Below, piece after piece: positions 9,144 through 16,964 of a stretch of DNA of 64,000 nucleotides (position 1 is the first letter of the stretch; each line of letters begins with the position of its first letter). Source of the stretch: Croceibacterium_B sp035470785 (GTDB lineage Bacteria > Pseudomonadota > Alphaproteobacteria > Sphingomonadales > Sphingomonadaceae); assembly GCA_035470785.1 (NCBI GenBank), contig DATIQN010000007.1, positions 1-64,000 on the forward strand, written 5' to 3'. The notes under the pieces are model-generated. The model had not been told where the DNA came from. It worked only from the letters and a program-made list of their open reading frames with translations, and searched no databases. A program made the position numbers and the translations under genes.

Positions 9144-9929
9144 TCAACGACCCTTCCATTGGCCTTCGCGCTTCTCGATGAACGCGCGCATCCCTTCGGC
9201 CTTGTCCTCGGTTGCGGCGAGAACCTGGAACAGACGGCGTTCGTGTAGGATGCCCTGCTCGAGCCCGAGCTCGAACGCGGCGTTGACCAGTTCCTTGTTC
9301 ACCATCGCCGCGAGCGGCGGCATCGCCGCAATCGTCGAGGCGGTGCGCAGAGCGTGGTCGAGCAAGTCGGCCGCGGGCACCACGCGCGCGACCAGCCCGC
9401 TGCGCTCGGCTTCCTCGGCGCCCATCATCCGCCCGGTGAGAACCATTTCCATCGCCTTGGCCTTGCCGATCGCATGAGTAAGCCGCTGGCTGCCGCCCAT
9501 CCCCGGCGCCACGCCGAGCTTGATCTCCGGCTGGCCGAACTTCGCCGTGTCGGCGGCGATGATGAAATCGGCCATCATCGCCAGTTCGCACCCGCCGCCG
9601 AGCGCGAAACCGTTGACGGCGGCGATCCACGGCTTGCGGATGCGCTTGGTGAAATCGCCTGTCCACCCCGCGAAGAAGTCCTCACGGTAGAAATCGGCCG
9701 CCGGCTTGTCGGCCATCTCCTTGATGTCCGCGCCCGCGGCGAAGGCCTTCTCGCCACTGCCGGTGACCACGGCGCAGCGTTGGCTGTCGTCCGCCTCGAA
9801 CGAGGCGAACGCGACGATGAGGTCGGCGAGCACCGCGGTGTTGAGAGCGTTGAGGGCCTGCGGGCGATTAAGCGTGACCAGAGTCACTGCACCGCGTTGC
9901 TCGACGAGCAGGTTTTCGTAGTTTGCCAA
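9144..9929 (-). CDS. Enoyl-CoA hydratase
   Basis: Crotonase-fold hydratase of 261 residues, probably hydrating methylacrylyl-CoA or a general short-chain enoyl-CoA. Both catalytic glutamates are present, in GGGCELAMMADF and GQPEIKLGVAPGMGGSQRL; the oxyanion-hole region AAGADIKEMAD is intact. The start is a TTG at 9929-9927 (LANYENLL) preceded by AGGAAA-like sequence; no better ATG exists in the conserved N-terminal strand. It is followed by mmsB after 4 bases, supporting a role in valine or isobutyrate breakdown. Confidence 0.93.
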   Translation of the reverse strand: MANYENLLVEQRGAVTLVTLNRPQALNALNTAVLADLIVAFASFEADDSQRCAVVTGSGEKAFAAGADIKEMADKPAADFYREDFFAGWTGDFTKRIRKPWIAAVNGFALGGGCELAMMADFIIAADTAKFGQPEIKLGVAPGMGGSQRLTHAIGKAKAMEMVLTGRMMGAEEAERSGLVARVVPAADLLDHALRTASTIAAMPPLAAMVNKELVNAAFELGLEQGILHERRLFQVLAATEDKAEGMRAFIEKREGQWKGR

Positions 9930-9952
9930 CGCCTAATTTCCTTTGCTGAACG

Positions 9953-10366
9953 TCAGAGCTGTTTGGCGACCGGCGAGGCGGACCACAGGGTCTCCAGACG
10001 CAGCCGGTAATGCCAAGCCAGCGCCGCCAGTGTCGCGGCCACTGCGGGCCCCCAGATGTATTGGCCGCTCAAGGTGAGGTGGAAGAACAAGATGACCGCA
10101 ACCGGACCAGCGAGAGTTACGATGCCCAGCGGCGCGCTACGGTCGAACAGCAGGACACCGCCGCCTGCACCGTACGCGGCCGCCAGCAGCGGCTCGATGA
10201 AGCCGCTGGCGCTGAGAGCATCGGTGAACTCCTGCGCGGAGGCGGTCGGCTGGACGAGCGCGGGCAACATTCGGGTCGTTATCGACGCGACGATAAACAC
10301 ACCCGTAGCGAAGAAAAACAGTCCGTAAACTATCCGCAGTGTTGCCCAAACAAGTTCGCCCCGCAT
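9953..10366 (-). CDS. DoxX-like small membrane protein
   Basis: 137 residues with four predicted membrane helices (about 8-28, 58-75, 79-98 and 104-122). The pattern GLFFFATGVFIVAS, then a loop, then GFIEPLLAAAYGAGGGVLL resembles the DoxX/DUF4267-like four-helix fold, but similarity is weak. It lies between mmsA and the enoyl-CoA hydratase on the same strand with short gaps, so it is probably co-transcribed with valine genes. Function unknown. Confidence 0.6.
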   Translation of the reverse strand: MRGELVWATLRIVYGLFFFATGVFIVASITTRMLPALVQPTASAQEFTDALSASGFIEPLLAAAYGAGGGVLLFDRSAPLGIVTLAGPVAVILFFHLTLSGQYIWGPAVAATLAALAWHYRLRLETLWSASPVAKQL

Positions 10367-10372
10367 CGCCCC

Positions 10373-11872
10373 TCACCCCATTGTTGGAATTACAAACGCA
10401 TTGCTACCGTCCCCGCCGCCATCCGGCCAGCGCTGCGTCACGGTCTTGACCTTGGTCCAAAAGCGCACGCCATCCATGCCGTGCTGGTTGTGGTCGCCGA
10501 ACGCGCTTCGCTTCCAGCCCCCGAACGAGTGATAGGCGACCGGCACCGGGATCGGCACGTTGATCCCGACCATCCCGACATTGACCCGCGCGGCGAACTC
10601 GCGCGCGGCGTGGCCGTTGCGGGTGAAGATGGCGACGCCGTTGCCGTACTGGTGCTTGCTGGGAAGCATGACCGCTTCCTCGAAGTCTTTCGCGCGGAGG
10701 ATCTGCAGGACGGGTCCGAAGATCTCGTTGTGGTAGCTTTCCATGTCGGGCGTGACATGGTCGATCAGCGTCGGGCCGACGAAGAAGCCGTTCTCGTGGC
10801 CTTGCAGGCTGAAGCCGCGCCCATCGACGACGATCTCGCCGCCCTCGGCCTCGGCCTTGCCGATCCATTGCTCGATCTTGGCCTTGTGCGCGGCGGTGAC
10901 AACCGGGCCATAATGCGCCTCGTCGTCGGTCGAGATGCCGACGCGCAGCGCGTTGATCGCCGGGATCAGCTTGGCGCGCAGTCGCTCGGCGGTGCCTTCA
11001 CCGACCGGGACGATCACCGGAAGTGCCATGCAGCGCTCGCCCGCGCTGCCGAAAGCCGCCCCGGCGAGGTCGTTGACCACCTGATCTAGGTCGGCGTCGG
11101 GCATGACGATGCCGTGGTTCTTGGCCCCGCCCATCGCTTGCACGCGCTTGCCGTTGTGGACGCCGCGCTCGTAGACGTAATGCGCGATGTCCGACGAGCC
11201 GACGAAGCTGACCGCGGCGATGTCCGGGTGATCGAGAATCGCGTCGACCATCTCCTTGTCGCCGTGGACGACCTGGAGGATGCCCTCCGGCCCGCCAGCT
11301 TCGCGGAACAGCTCGGCGAGGCGCACCGGGACGCTTGGGTCGCGCTCGCTCGGCTTGAGGATGAAGGCGTTGCCGACCGCGACCGCCACTCCGAACATCC
11401 ACATCGGGATCATCGCCGGAAAGTTGAACGGGGTGATGCCCGCGCCGATGCCCAGCGCCGTGCGCATTGAATAGACGTCGATCCCCGGGCCGGCGCCTTC
11501 GGTATATTCGCCCTTCATCGCGTGCGGGATGCCGCAGGCGAACTCGATCACATCGAGCCCTCGTTGCACGTCGCCGCGCGCGTCGGCGATCACCTTGCCG
11601 TGCTCGCTCGAGAGCAGATGGGCGAGCTCGTCGATGTTGGCTTCGACGAGCCGCTTGAACTCGAACATGACGCGAGCGCGGCGCTGCGGATTGGTTGCCG
11701 CCCAAGCCGGCTGCGCAGCCTCGGCCGCCGCAACCGCCTTGTCGAGCTCGGCCTTGCCGCCGAGCGGGACTTGCGCTTGTACCTCTCCGCTGTTGGGGTC
11801 GAAAACGTCACCCATGCGACCGCTTGCTCCGCCGCCGGTGCCCCCGACAATGAAATGGTCGATCGCGCGCAT
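10373..11872 (-). CDS. mmsA: CoA-acylating methylmalonate-semialdehyde dehydrogenase
   Basis: Oxidises (methyl)malonate semialdehyde to propionyl-CoA or acetyl-CoA with NAD and CoA, the last dedicated step of valine catabolism. 499 residues from ATG 11872. Key features are the Asn motif GITPFNFPAMIPMWMFG, KPSERDPSVP, the FVGSSDIAHYVY cofactor loop, and the catalytic Cys in SAGERCMALPV. The FGDHNQHG C-terminal motif is typical of the MmsA branch of aldehyde dehydrogenases. A longer frame exists to 11986, but RAIDHFIVGG is the conserved N-terminus. First gene of the valine unit. Confidence 0.96.
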   Translation of the reverse strand: MRAIDHFIVGGTGGGASGRMGDVFDPNSGEVQAQVPLGGKAELDKAVAAAEAAQPAWAATNPQRRARVMFEFKRLVEANIDELAHLLSSEHGKVIADARGDVQRGLDVIEFACGIPHAMKGEYTEGAGPGIDVYSMRTALGIGAGITPFNFPAMIPMWMFGVAVAVGNAFILKPSERDPSVPVRLAELFREAGGPEGILQVVHGDKEMVDAILDHPDIAAVSFVGSSDIAHYVYERGVHNGKRVQAMGGAKNHGIVMPDADLDQVVNDLAGAAFGSAGERCMALPVIVPVGEGTAERLRAKLIPAINALRVGISTDDEAHYGPVVTAAHKAKIEQWIGKAEAEGGEIVVDGRGFSLQGHENGFFVGPTLIDHVTPDMESYHNEIFGPVLQILRAKDFEEAVMLPSKHQYGNGVAIFTRNGHAAREFAARVNVGMVGINVPIPVPVAYHSFGGWKRSAFGDHNQHGMDGVRFWTKVKTVTQRWPDGGGDGSNAFVIPTMG

Positions 11873-11985
11873 AGGAAATCCTTTCAGGTGAAACCAATTG
11901 CGCGAATCCCTGCAACTCTCGGGCACGCTTGGCAAGGGCCGCGCGTTGCGGCATGGCGCGGTTCGATATCGGATTGAGACGAACA

Positions 11986-12933
11986 ATGGCGAAGTACGGA
12001 CCGCTCGAAGACAAACTGGTGGTGCTGATCGGCGGCGGCGGCTTCCTCGGCACGCATCTGGCCGAGGAACTGCTGAGCCGCGGCGCGCGGCTGCGAGTCG
12101 CCGACCGCCATCCCGAGAAGGCGTGGAACCTGCGGCCCTTGGCGCAACTCGGCCAGCTCCAGTTCGCGCGTTGCGACGTAACCAAGCGACGCAGCATCGA
12201 AGCGGCGATGCAGGGCGGCGACGCGGCGGTGTATCTCGTCGGCAGCTTCTCGGGCGACCTTAAGGCGCTGAACGCGCGCGGCGCCGGCTGGGCTGCCGAG
12301 GCAGCCGCGGCGAACGGCGCGGGCAGCTTCGTCTATGTCTCCGCGCTCGGCGCCGATCCCGAGTCCGATAGCGGCTATGCCGCGACCAAGGGCGAAGGCG
12401 AGCGGCTGGTGCTTGAAGCGTTCCCCAAGGCCACTGTGGTCCGCCCGTCTGTGCTGTTTGGCGAGGACGACGCGTTCGTGAACATGTTCGCCGGCCTCGT
12501 CGCTGGATTGCCGGTGATCCCGGTGTTCGGACCGCGCGCGAAACTCCAGCCGCTGTGGATCGACGACGCTGCGGAGGCAATCGCCAATTCGCTGGCGGAA
12601 CCCGCCAGGCATGGCGGCAAGACTTACGAGATCGCCGGGCCCGAGCCTGTCACGATGCTCGACCTCAACGAGCGGATCGCCGGCGCGCAAGGACGCCAGC
12701 GGCATTTCCTGCCCATGCCCGACGCTCTCTCGGCGATCTTCGCCGCGCTGCCGCTGACGCCCATGAATTCGGACCAGTGGAAGATGCTCAAGAGCGGCAG
12801 CGTGGCCGCCGGCAAGCTCCCGGGACTGAAGGCTCTCGGCGTCACGCCCAAGCCGCTCGGCCTGTTCCTTGACCGGTGGATGGCGCGCTACCGCAAGAAC
12901 GGCCGCTTCGGCGGCAAGCGCGAGCTGGCCTAG
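11986..12933 (+). CDS. NAD(P)-binding extended SDR of the complex I NDUFA9 family
   Basis: 315 residues from ATG 11986 (AKYGPLEDKLVVLIGGGGFLG). The glycine-rich nucleotide loop is at about 14-20, and a Y-x3-K pair (GYAATKGEGERL) remains. LWIDDAAEAIANSL and GKTYEIAGPEPVTMLDL are the usual NDUFA9/atypical SDR C-terminal motifs. In alphaproteobacteria such proteins are annotated as complex I-associated reductases, although many probably act elsewhere, for example in quinone or lipid metabolism. It is divergent from mmsA with a spacing of about 110 bases. An upstream in-frame ATG at 11929 is less likely. Confidence 0.88.
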   Translation: MAKYGPLEDKLVVLIGGGGFLGTHLAEELLSRGARLRVADRHPEKAWNLRPLAQLGQLQFARCDVTKRRSIEAAMQGGDAAVYLVGSFSGDLKALNARGAGWAAEAAAANGAGSFVYVSALGADPESDSGYAATKGEGERLVLEAFPKATVVRPSVLFGEDDAFVNMFAGLVAGLPVIPVFGPRAKLQPLWIDDAAEAIANSLAEPARHGGKTYEIAGPEPVTMLDLNERIAGAQGRQRHFLPMPDALSAIFAALPLTPMNSDQWKMLKSGSVAAGKLPGLKALGVTPKPLGLFLDRWMARYRKNGRFGGKRELA

Positions 12934-13028
12934 CCGCAAATCCCGTCGGCGATTGTGCGCACCGCCGGGATTCCCTACGAAGCGAAAACCGGACAGAATC
13001 AAAGTCCGGCGTGGAGGGGATTTTGACG

Positions 13029-14300
13029 ATGCATCGCACATTGGCGCGGTATTTCGGCGCGGCTGCGGCCGTGACACTCGGCCTGGGCCTGACTCAGGGT
13101 GCGGCGGCACAGAACGCGCCAGCGCCCGCCGTTGCAGCACCCACCGCACCGCGCGCGGGTCCGCCCCCTGTCACCCCGCTCGGCGCGGGTCCGTTCGATT
13201 ACGTCACCAAGGGCGGCAAGATCCACGTCGAGATCCTCGCGCGGCGGCTCGACCATCCCTGGTCGCTAGCGCAGCTGCCCGACGGGACAATGCTGGTCAC
13301 CGAGCGAGCGGGGCGCCTGCGCGTGCTCAAGGGCGGCAAGCTCGATCCGGTCGCGATCGCCGGGCTGCCGCCAATCAATCCGAGCGGCATCGGCGGGCTC
13401 TACGACATCGCGCTCGACCCCGGCTTCGCCAAGAACCACTTCATTTACCTCAGCTACGTCAAGCCGACGGACACGAACTCCGATCAGACCACGCTCGCTG
13501 TTATGCGCGCTACGTATGACGGCACGCACTTGCTCAAGGGCGTGAAGGACATCTTCGTCGCGGACGCGTGGTACGGCGCGCAGCCGTGGCCCAAGCGTTG
13601 TTGCGGGCAAGGCCCGGCGAGCGGCAGCTGGGGCGGTCGCATCCTGTTTGGCCGCGACGGCAAACTCTACGTGACCAGCGGCGACCGCAACTACGGCGAG
13701 ATGGTGCAGAAGCCGGATAATGACTTCGGCAAGATCATGCGCATCAACGCCGACGGCTCGATCCCGAAGGACAACCCCTTCGTCGGCAAGAAAGGCTGGA
13801 AGCCCGAAATCTGGACCACCGGCCACCGCAACCCGCTCGGCCTAACGATCGATCCCATCACCGGCCAGATGTGGGAGACCGAATTCGGCCCGCACGGCGG
13901 CGACGAGGTCAACCTGATCAAGAAGGGTGCCAACTACGGCTGGATCGACGTCACCCAGGGGCAGCATTACAACAACGAGCCGGCCAAGGGGGTCAAGAAC
14001 GTCCCCGGGATGACCGACCCGGTGCTGGCCTACCTGCCCACCTCGCTCAACCCGGGCAACCCGGCGTTCTACGACGGCGCAGCGTTCCCGGCATGGAAGG
14101 GCGACCTGTTGCTGCCGAGCTTCACCAAGGGGCTGTTGCGCTACGACACACAGGGAGGAATGCCGGTCGGCGATCCGGAATACCTGCTCGGCGATCTCAA
14201 GCAGCGACTGCGCGATGTGCGCGTGGGCCCGAAAGGCGAGCTCTACGTCCTTACCGACGAGACCGACGGCGCGCTGCTCAAGGTGACTCCGGGCAGCTAG
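13029..14300 (+). CDS. Secreted PQQ-dependent sugar dehydrogenase (soluble GDH/YliI type)
   Basis: 423 residues. The N-terminus MHRTLARYFGAAAAVTLGLG ends in an AAA/AQ signal cleavage site, so the mature protein is periplasmic. A proline-alanine linker leads to a six-bladed beta-propeller: LDHPWSLAQLPDGTMLVTER, GGLYDIALDPGF, SWGGRILFGRDGKLYVTSGDR, WTTGHRNPLGLTIDP, WETEFGPHGGDEVNLI and GDLLLPSFTKGLLRY. These match aldose sugar dehydrogenases that oxidise sugars with PQQ and pass electrons to the respiratory chain. CCGQG at about 194-198 carries a vicinal Cys pair seen in some propellers. ATG 13029 was chosen over an earlier in-frame ATG because it starts the signal peptide. Confidence 0.9.
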   Translation: MHRTLARYFGAAAAVTLGLGLTQGAAAQNAPAPAVAAPTAPRAGPPPVTPLGAGPFDYVTKGGKIHVEILARRLDHPWSLAQLPDGTMLVTERAGRLRVLKGGKLDPVAIAGLPPINPSGIGGLYDIALDPGFAKNHFIYLSYVKPTDTNSDQTTLAVMRATYDGTHLLKGVKDIFVADAWYGAQPWPKRCCGQGPASGSWGGRILFGRDGKLYVTSGDRNYGEMVQKPDNDFGKIMRINADGSIPKDNPFVGKKGWKPEIWTTGHRNPLGLTIDPITGQMWETEFGPHGGDEVNLIKKGANYGWIDVTQGQHYNNEPAKGVKNVPGMTDPVLAYLPTSLNPGNPAFYDGAAFPAWKGDLLLPSFTKGLLRYDTQGGMPVGDPEYLLGDLKQRLRDVRVGPKGELYVLTDETDGALLKVTPGS

Positions 14301-14311
14301 CCCTTATCCGC

Positions 14312-15112
14312 CTACTCCTTCGCGGCGATCCGTGCGTCGGCCAGCGATAGCGTGATCGCCGCCGGATTGTTGGGCATCGTCGAATAGAGCGTCTTGAGAA
14401 AGATCTTGTCCGAGCGAGTCAGGCCGGGGGGCTTCGCATTCGCGCCCGTGGCGAACAGGCCGAGAATCGAATCGCCCGGGGCTTGCAGTTTCTCGGCCTG
14501 GTCGCCCGAGAGCCCTTGCATAGTCGCATAGTCGGCCACCTGGGCCACGCTCAGGCCCTGCACCGCCTTCTTTTCGATCAGCACCATAGCCGAAGCGATG
14601 TCGCGCCGCACGGGCACGTAGATCAGGGAGTGCGCCGCCATCATCGTGGTCCACGGCAAGTCGGTCAGGCTCTGGGTGGGATAGACCGGATGGCCGTCAC
14701 GCGAGGACGTGATCACCTGCGTCCAGGTATGCGCCGGGCCCGGGGTGTCGAACAGTGCCTCAAGCTCGGCCTTGCCGAGCAAGGCGAACAGGTAAGAGCG
14801 TCGCTGCCGCAGATCTTTGAGATAGCTCTCCGAATCGTCCATTACCACGACGAGCAGGTTGGGCTGGCAAGTCGCTGGATCGGCGAGCGGTAGCCCCAGC
14901 TCGCCGGCGTTCTGGCGGATCAGGCCGACCATCGTCTCGGCCGAGTCCTGCTGCACGCCGACGATGCCCGGACACAGCGCATCCTCGAATCTCGCTAGCG
15001 GCATGTCTCGATCGGCGCCGCTGTAAGCCTTGGCAGTGGCGGCGAACGGCGAGAACAGCGCGGCAAAGACCGCTGTTGCGCCGAGGAGCGGCAGGATCAC
15101 GCGACGTGACAC
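14312..15112 (-). CDS. Secreted protein of unknown family, paralogue of the gene at 43329-44219
   Basis: 266 residues from GTG 15112, which has GGGAG about 8 bases upstream and opens directly into a signal peptide (VSRRVILPLLGATAVFAALF, cleaved near AKA-YS). The mature part contains CPGIVGVQQDSAETMVGLI, a second Cys in ATCQPNLLVVVMDD, and LTRSDKIFLKTLYST near the end. The same order (CPGVIGLS, NCHPNIFVSF, FDRAYLAALYE) occurs in the second gene, so both belong to one family. Two conserved Cys could form a disulfide. No catalytic signature is recognised. It converges on the sugar dehydrogenase gene with 11 bases between stops. Confidence 0.75.
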   Translation of the reverse strand: MSRRVILPLLGATAVFAALFSPFAATAKAYSGADRDMPLARFEDALCPGIVGVQQDSAETMVGLIRQNAGELGLPLADPATCQPNLLVVVMDDSESYLKDLRQRRSYLFALLGKAELEALFDTPGPAHTWTQVITSSRDGHPVYPTQSLTDLPWTTMMAAHSLIYVPVRRDIASAMVLIEKKAVQGLSVAQVADYATMQGLSGDQAEKLQAPGDSILGLFATGANAKPPGLTRSDKIFLKTLYSTMPNNPAAITLSLADARIAAKE

Positions 15113-15241
15113 GGGCAATTCTCCCGGAAGTGGCAAGGGCACCGCATTATCCTCCTGCCGCCTCCCGCGGGCAACGGCGAAGTTGCTGTCGGCTGATAAT
15201 CGTTGGTACCCCGCGGCCGGCAAAAGGTTCGCTCGTCGCGC

Positions 15242-16951
15242 TTACCCCGGAATCGTCAGGCGACGGCCTTCGGTAAGCAGGCGCCACGCGGCTATATCGC
15301 CGAGCATGATGTCGGCGGCGTTGCGGGCGAATTCCTGCAGCCTGGCCGCGCTGGGCGCATCGGCAGCCCAACGGACCAGTAGAGCGTCGAGGCCCGAGCC
15401 GATCCGCCCGGTGCGCTGCGCGATGCCCTCGAAGTCGAGGATGATGCGGATGCCGTAGCTCGCGGTGGCCAGCGCCGGGAACCCGGCAGTAATCGCGGTG
15501 AGTACATAGCGCAGCGCAATAGCGGTTTGCGGAACAAAGAAGTACAGCAGGAGCCAACCGACCGCCGCCACCAGCACGGCGGCGAACAAGGCCTCACCGA
15601 AGCGCTCGATTCGCCGGGCGGCGAGATGCATGCGGCGCGAAGTCGCCGCGTTCCACTCGGCCTGGCCGCGCACTTCGTCCACCAGCAGAGCGCCGGCCAC
15701 TGCGGCATCCGACAGGTCGACGTGTTCGAGCGTGCCGCTGCGCGCATAGGCGCCGGCGTACCAGCCGAGCATCCCGCCCTGCCCGGGGTCGGCGATTCCC
15801 CGGCCGATTCCCACCTGGCGCAGCATCGAGCAGACACGCAGCAGCTCGGCCACTTCGCGCGATTCGAGCCATCGCTCCTGCCAGCGGCGCCGGCCCGCGC
15901 CGGCAGTATTCGCGGTCAGCAGTAGGATGGTGATCACTTCGGCCAGCACGAAAATCCACTTCGCCTGGCCGACGAGCAGCGACGTGGCCGCGAGCACGAC
16001 GGCCAGCGCGGCGAGCGAAAAGTTGACGATTACCGCCGAGCGAAACGCCTGTGCGGCCTGGACCGCCACCTGATCCCACCAGGCGAAAGCATCGCGCAAG
16101 CTCGTCGGATCGGCCACCGGCTCGGCCGGGGAATCCGCTTTGCGCGCTGTTCGCGGTCTGCGTTTCGGCCCGACCCCGGCCAACTTGAGCAGAAGGGGAT
16201 AGGCGCCGTGGATAATCGGCTCGCGTGGGGGCTCGGCCTCCCGGAACCAGAGTGCCGCTGCCTCGGGCCCGTCATCGAAACCGACCTCGGCCACGATCAG
16301 GTCGGAAAGCGCGCCCAGCGGCAACTCGGGGACGTCATCGAGCCTTTGTGGCCCGGCGCCCGATCCGGCGCTCCTGACTTTCGCGGCAACGCCGGCCGGA
16401 TCGATCACCACGATCGGGATCCACCGGCGTGCCGCCTCACCAATCACTTCGCGCGTGCCGCCGCGCCCTCGCCCGGGGCCGCCGTCCCACACCGCCACTA
16501 GCAGATCGCAGTTGGACAGCAAGACCAGCCCAGCGGCTTCATAGGCCCGCGTGCGGTCGTCGGCATTGCCGTCGAGCACCATGACTGTGGCGGCCTGGCC
16601 GAGCAGCCGATCGAATTCCTCGCGCGAGGCCTCGTCGCCGAAATCCTTGCGGTATTCGGAAGCCACGAACGGCAGGACCACTTCGAGTTTGACCCCAGCC
16701 TCCAGCGCCACGGCAGCGGCAAGCCGGTCGGCTCCTTCGGCCAATGCCGACACCAGCCGTAGCGGTTTGCGCCCAGCGGGATAGAGGCCGCTCGCGCCCG
16801 ATTGGGCGAGCGCGCCTTCGACAGTCGCGATCGTTTCACGGATCCGATTCGAGACGGCCTCGACGTCCTCGATCCGGTCGCGCCGGTGGCCGACGATGCC
16901 GATGCTGTAGCCGAGCGCAGGGTGCGGCGCGGGCCAATTCACGGGCGGCAT
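15242..16951 (-). CDS. SLOG-like nucleotide-sensor protein with two pairs of membrane helices
   Basis: 569 residues, third gene of an operon with two TIR proteins (13-base gap). The N-terminal 210 residues look like a SLOG/LOG-type Rossmann domain: YSIGIVGHRRDRIEDVEA, RLVSALAEGADRLAAAVAL, LEVVLPFVASEYRKDF and a glycine-rich GPGRGRGGTREVI resembling the LOG phosphate loop. Residues about 290-360 contain a paired hydrophobic hairpin (VIVNFSLAALAVVLAATSLL, WIFVLAEVITILLLTANTAG), then RRRWQERWLESREVAELLRV, a pattern seen in 2TM effector proteins linked to SLOG and TIR systems. A second hairpin lies at about 455-510. It may sense a nucleotide signal and act at the membrane; this role is inferred. 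Confidence 0.65.
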   Translation of the reverse strand: MPPVNWPAPHPALGYSIGIVGHRRDRIEDVEAVSNRIRETIATVEGALAQSGASGLYPAGRKPLRLVSALAEGADRLAAAVALEAGVKLEVVLPFVASEYRKDFGDEASREEFDRLLGQAATVMVLDGNADDRTRAYEAAGLVLLSNCDLLVAVWDGGPGRGRGGTREVIGEAARRWIPIVVIDPAGVAAKVRSAGSGAGPQRLDDVPELPLGALSDLIVAEVGFDDGPEAAALWFREAEPPREPIIHGAYPLLLKLAGVGPKRRPRTARKADSPAEPVADPTSLRDAFAWWDQVAVQAAQAFRSAVIVNFSLAALAVVLAATSLLVGQAKWIFVLAEVITILLLTANTAGAGRRRWQERWLESREVAELLRVCSMLRQVGIGRGIADPGQGGMLGWYAGAYARSGTLEHVDLSDAAVAGALLVDEVRGQAEWNAATSRRMHLAARRIERFGEALFAAVLVAAVGWLLLYFFVPQTAIALRYVLTAITAGFPALATASYGIRIILDFEGIAQRTGRIGSGLDALLVRWAADAPSAARLQEFARNAADIMLGDIAAWRLLTEGRRLTIPG

Positions 16952-16964
16952 CCCTCGATAGCCG

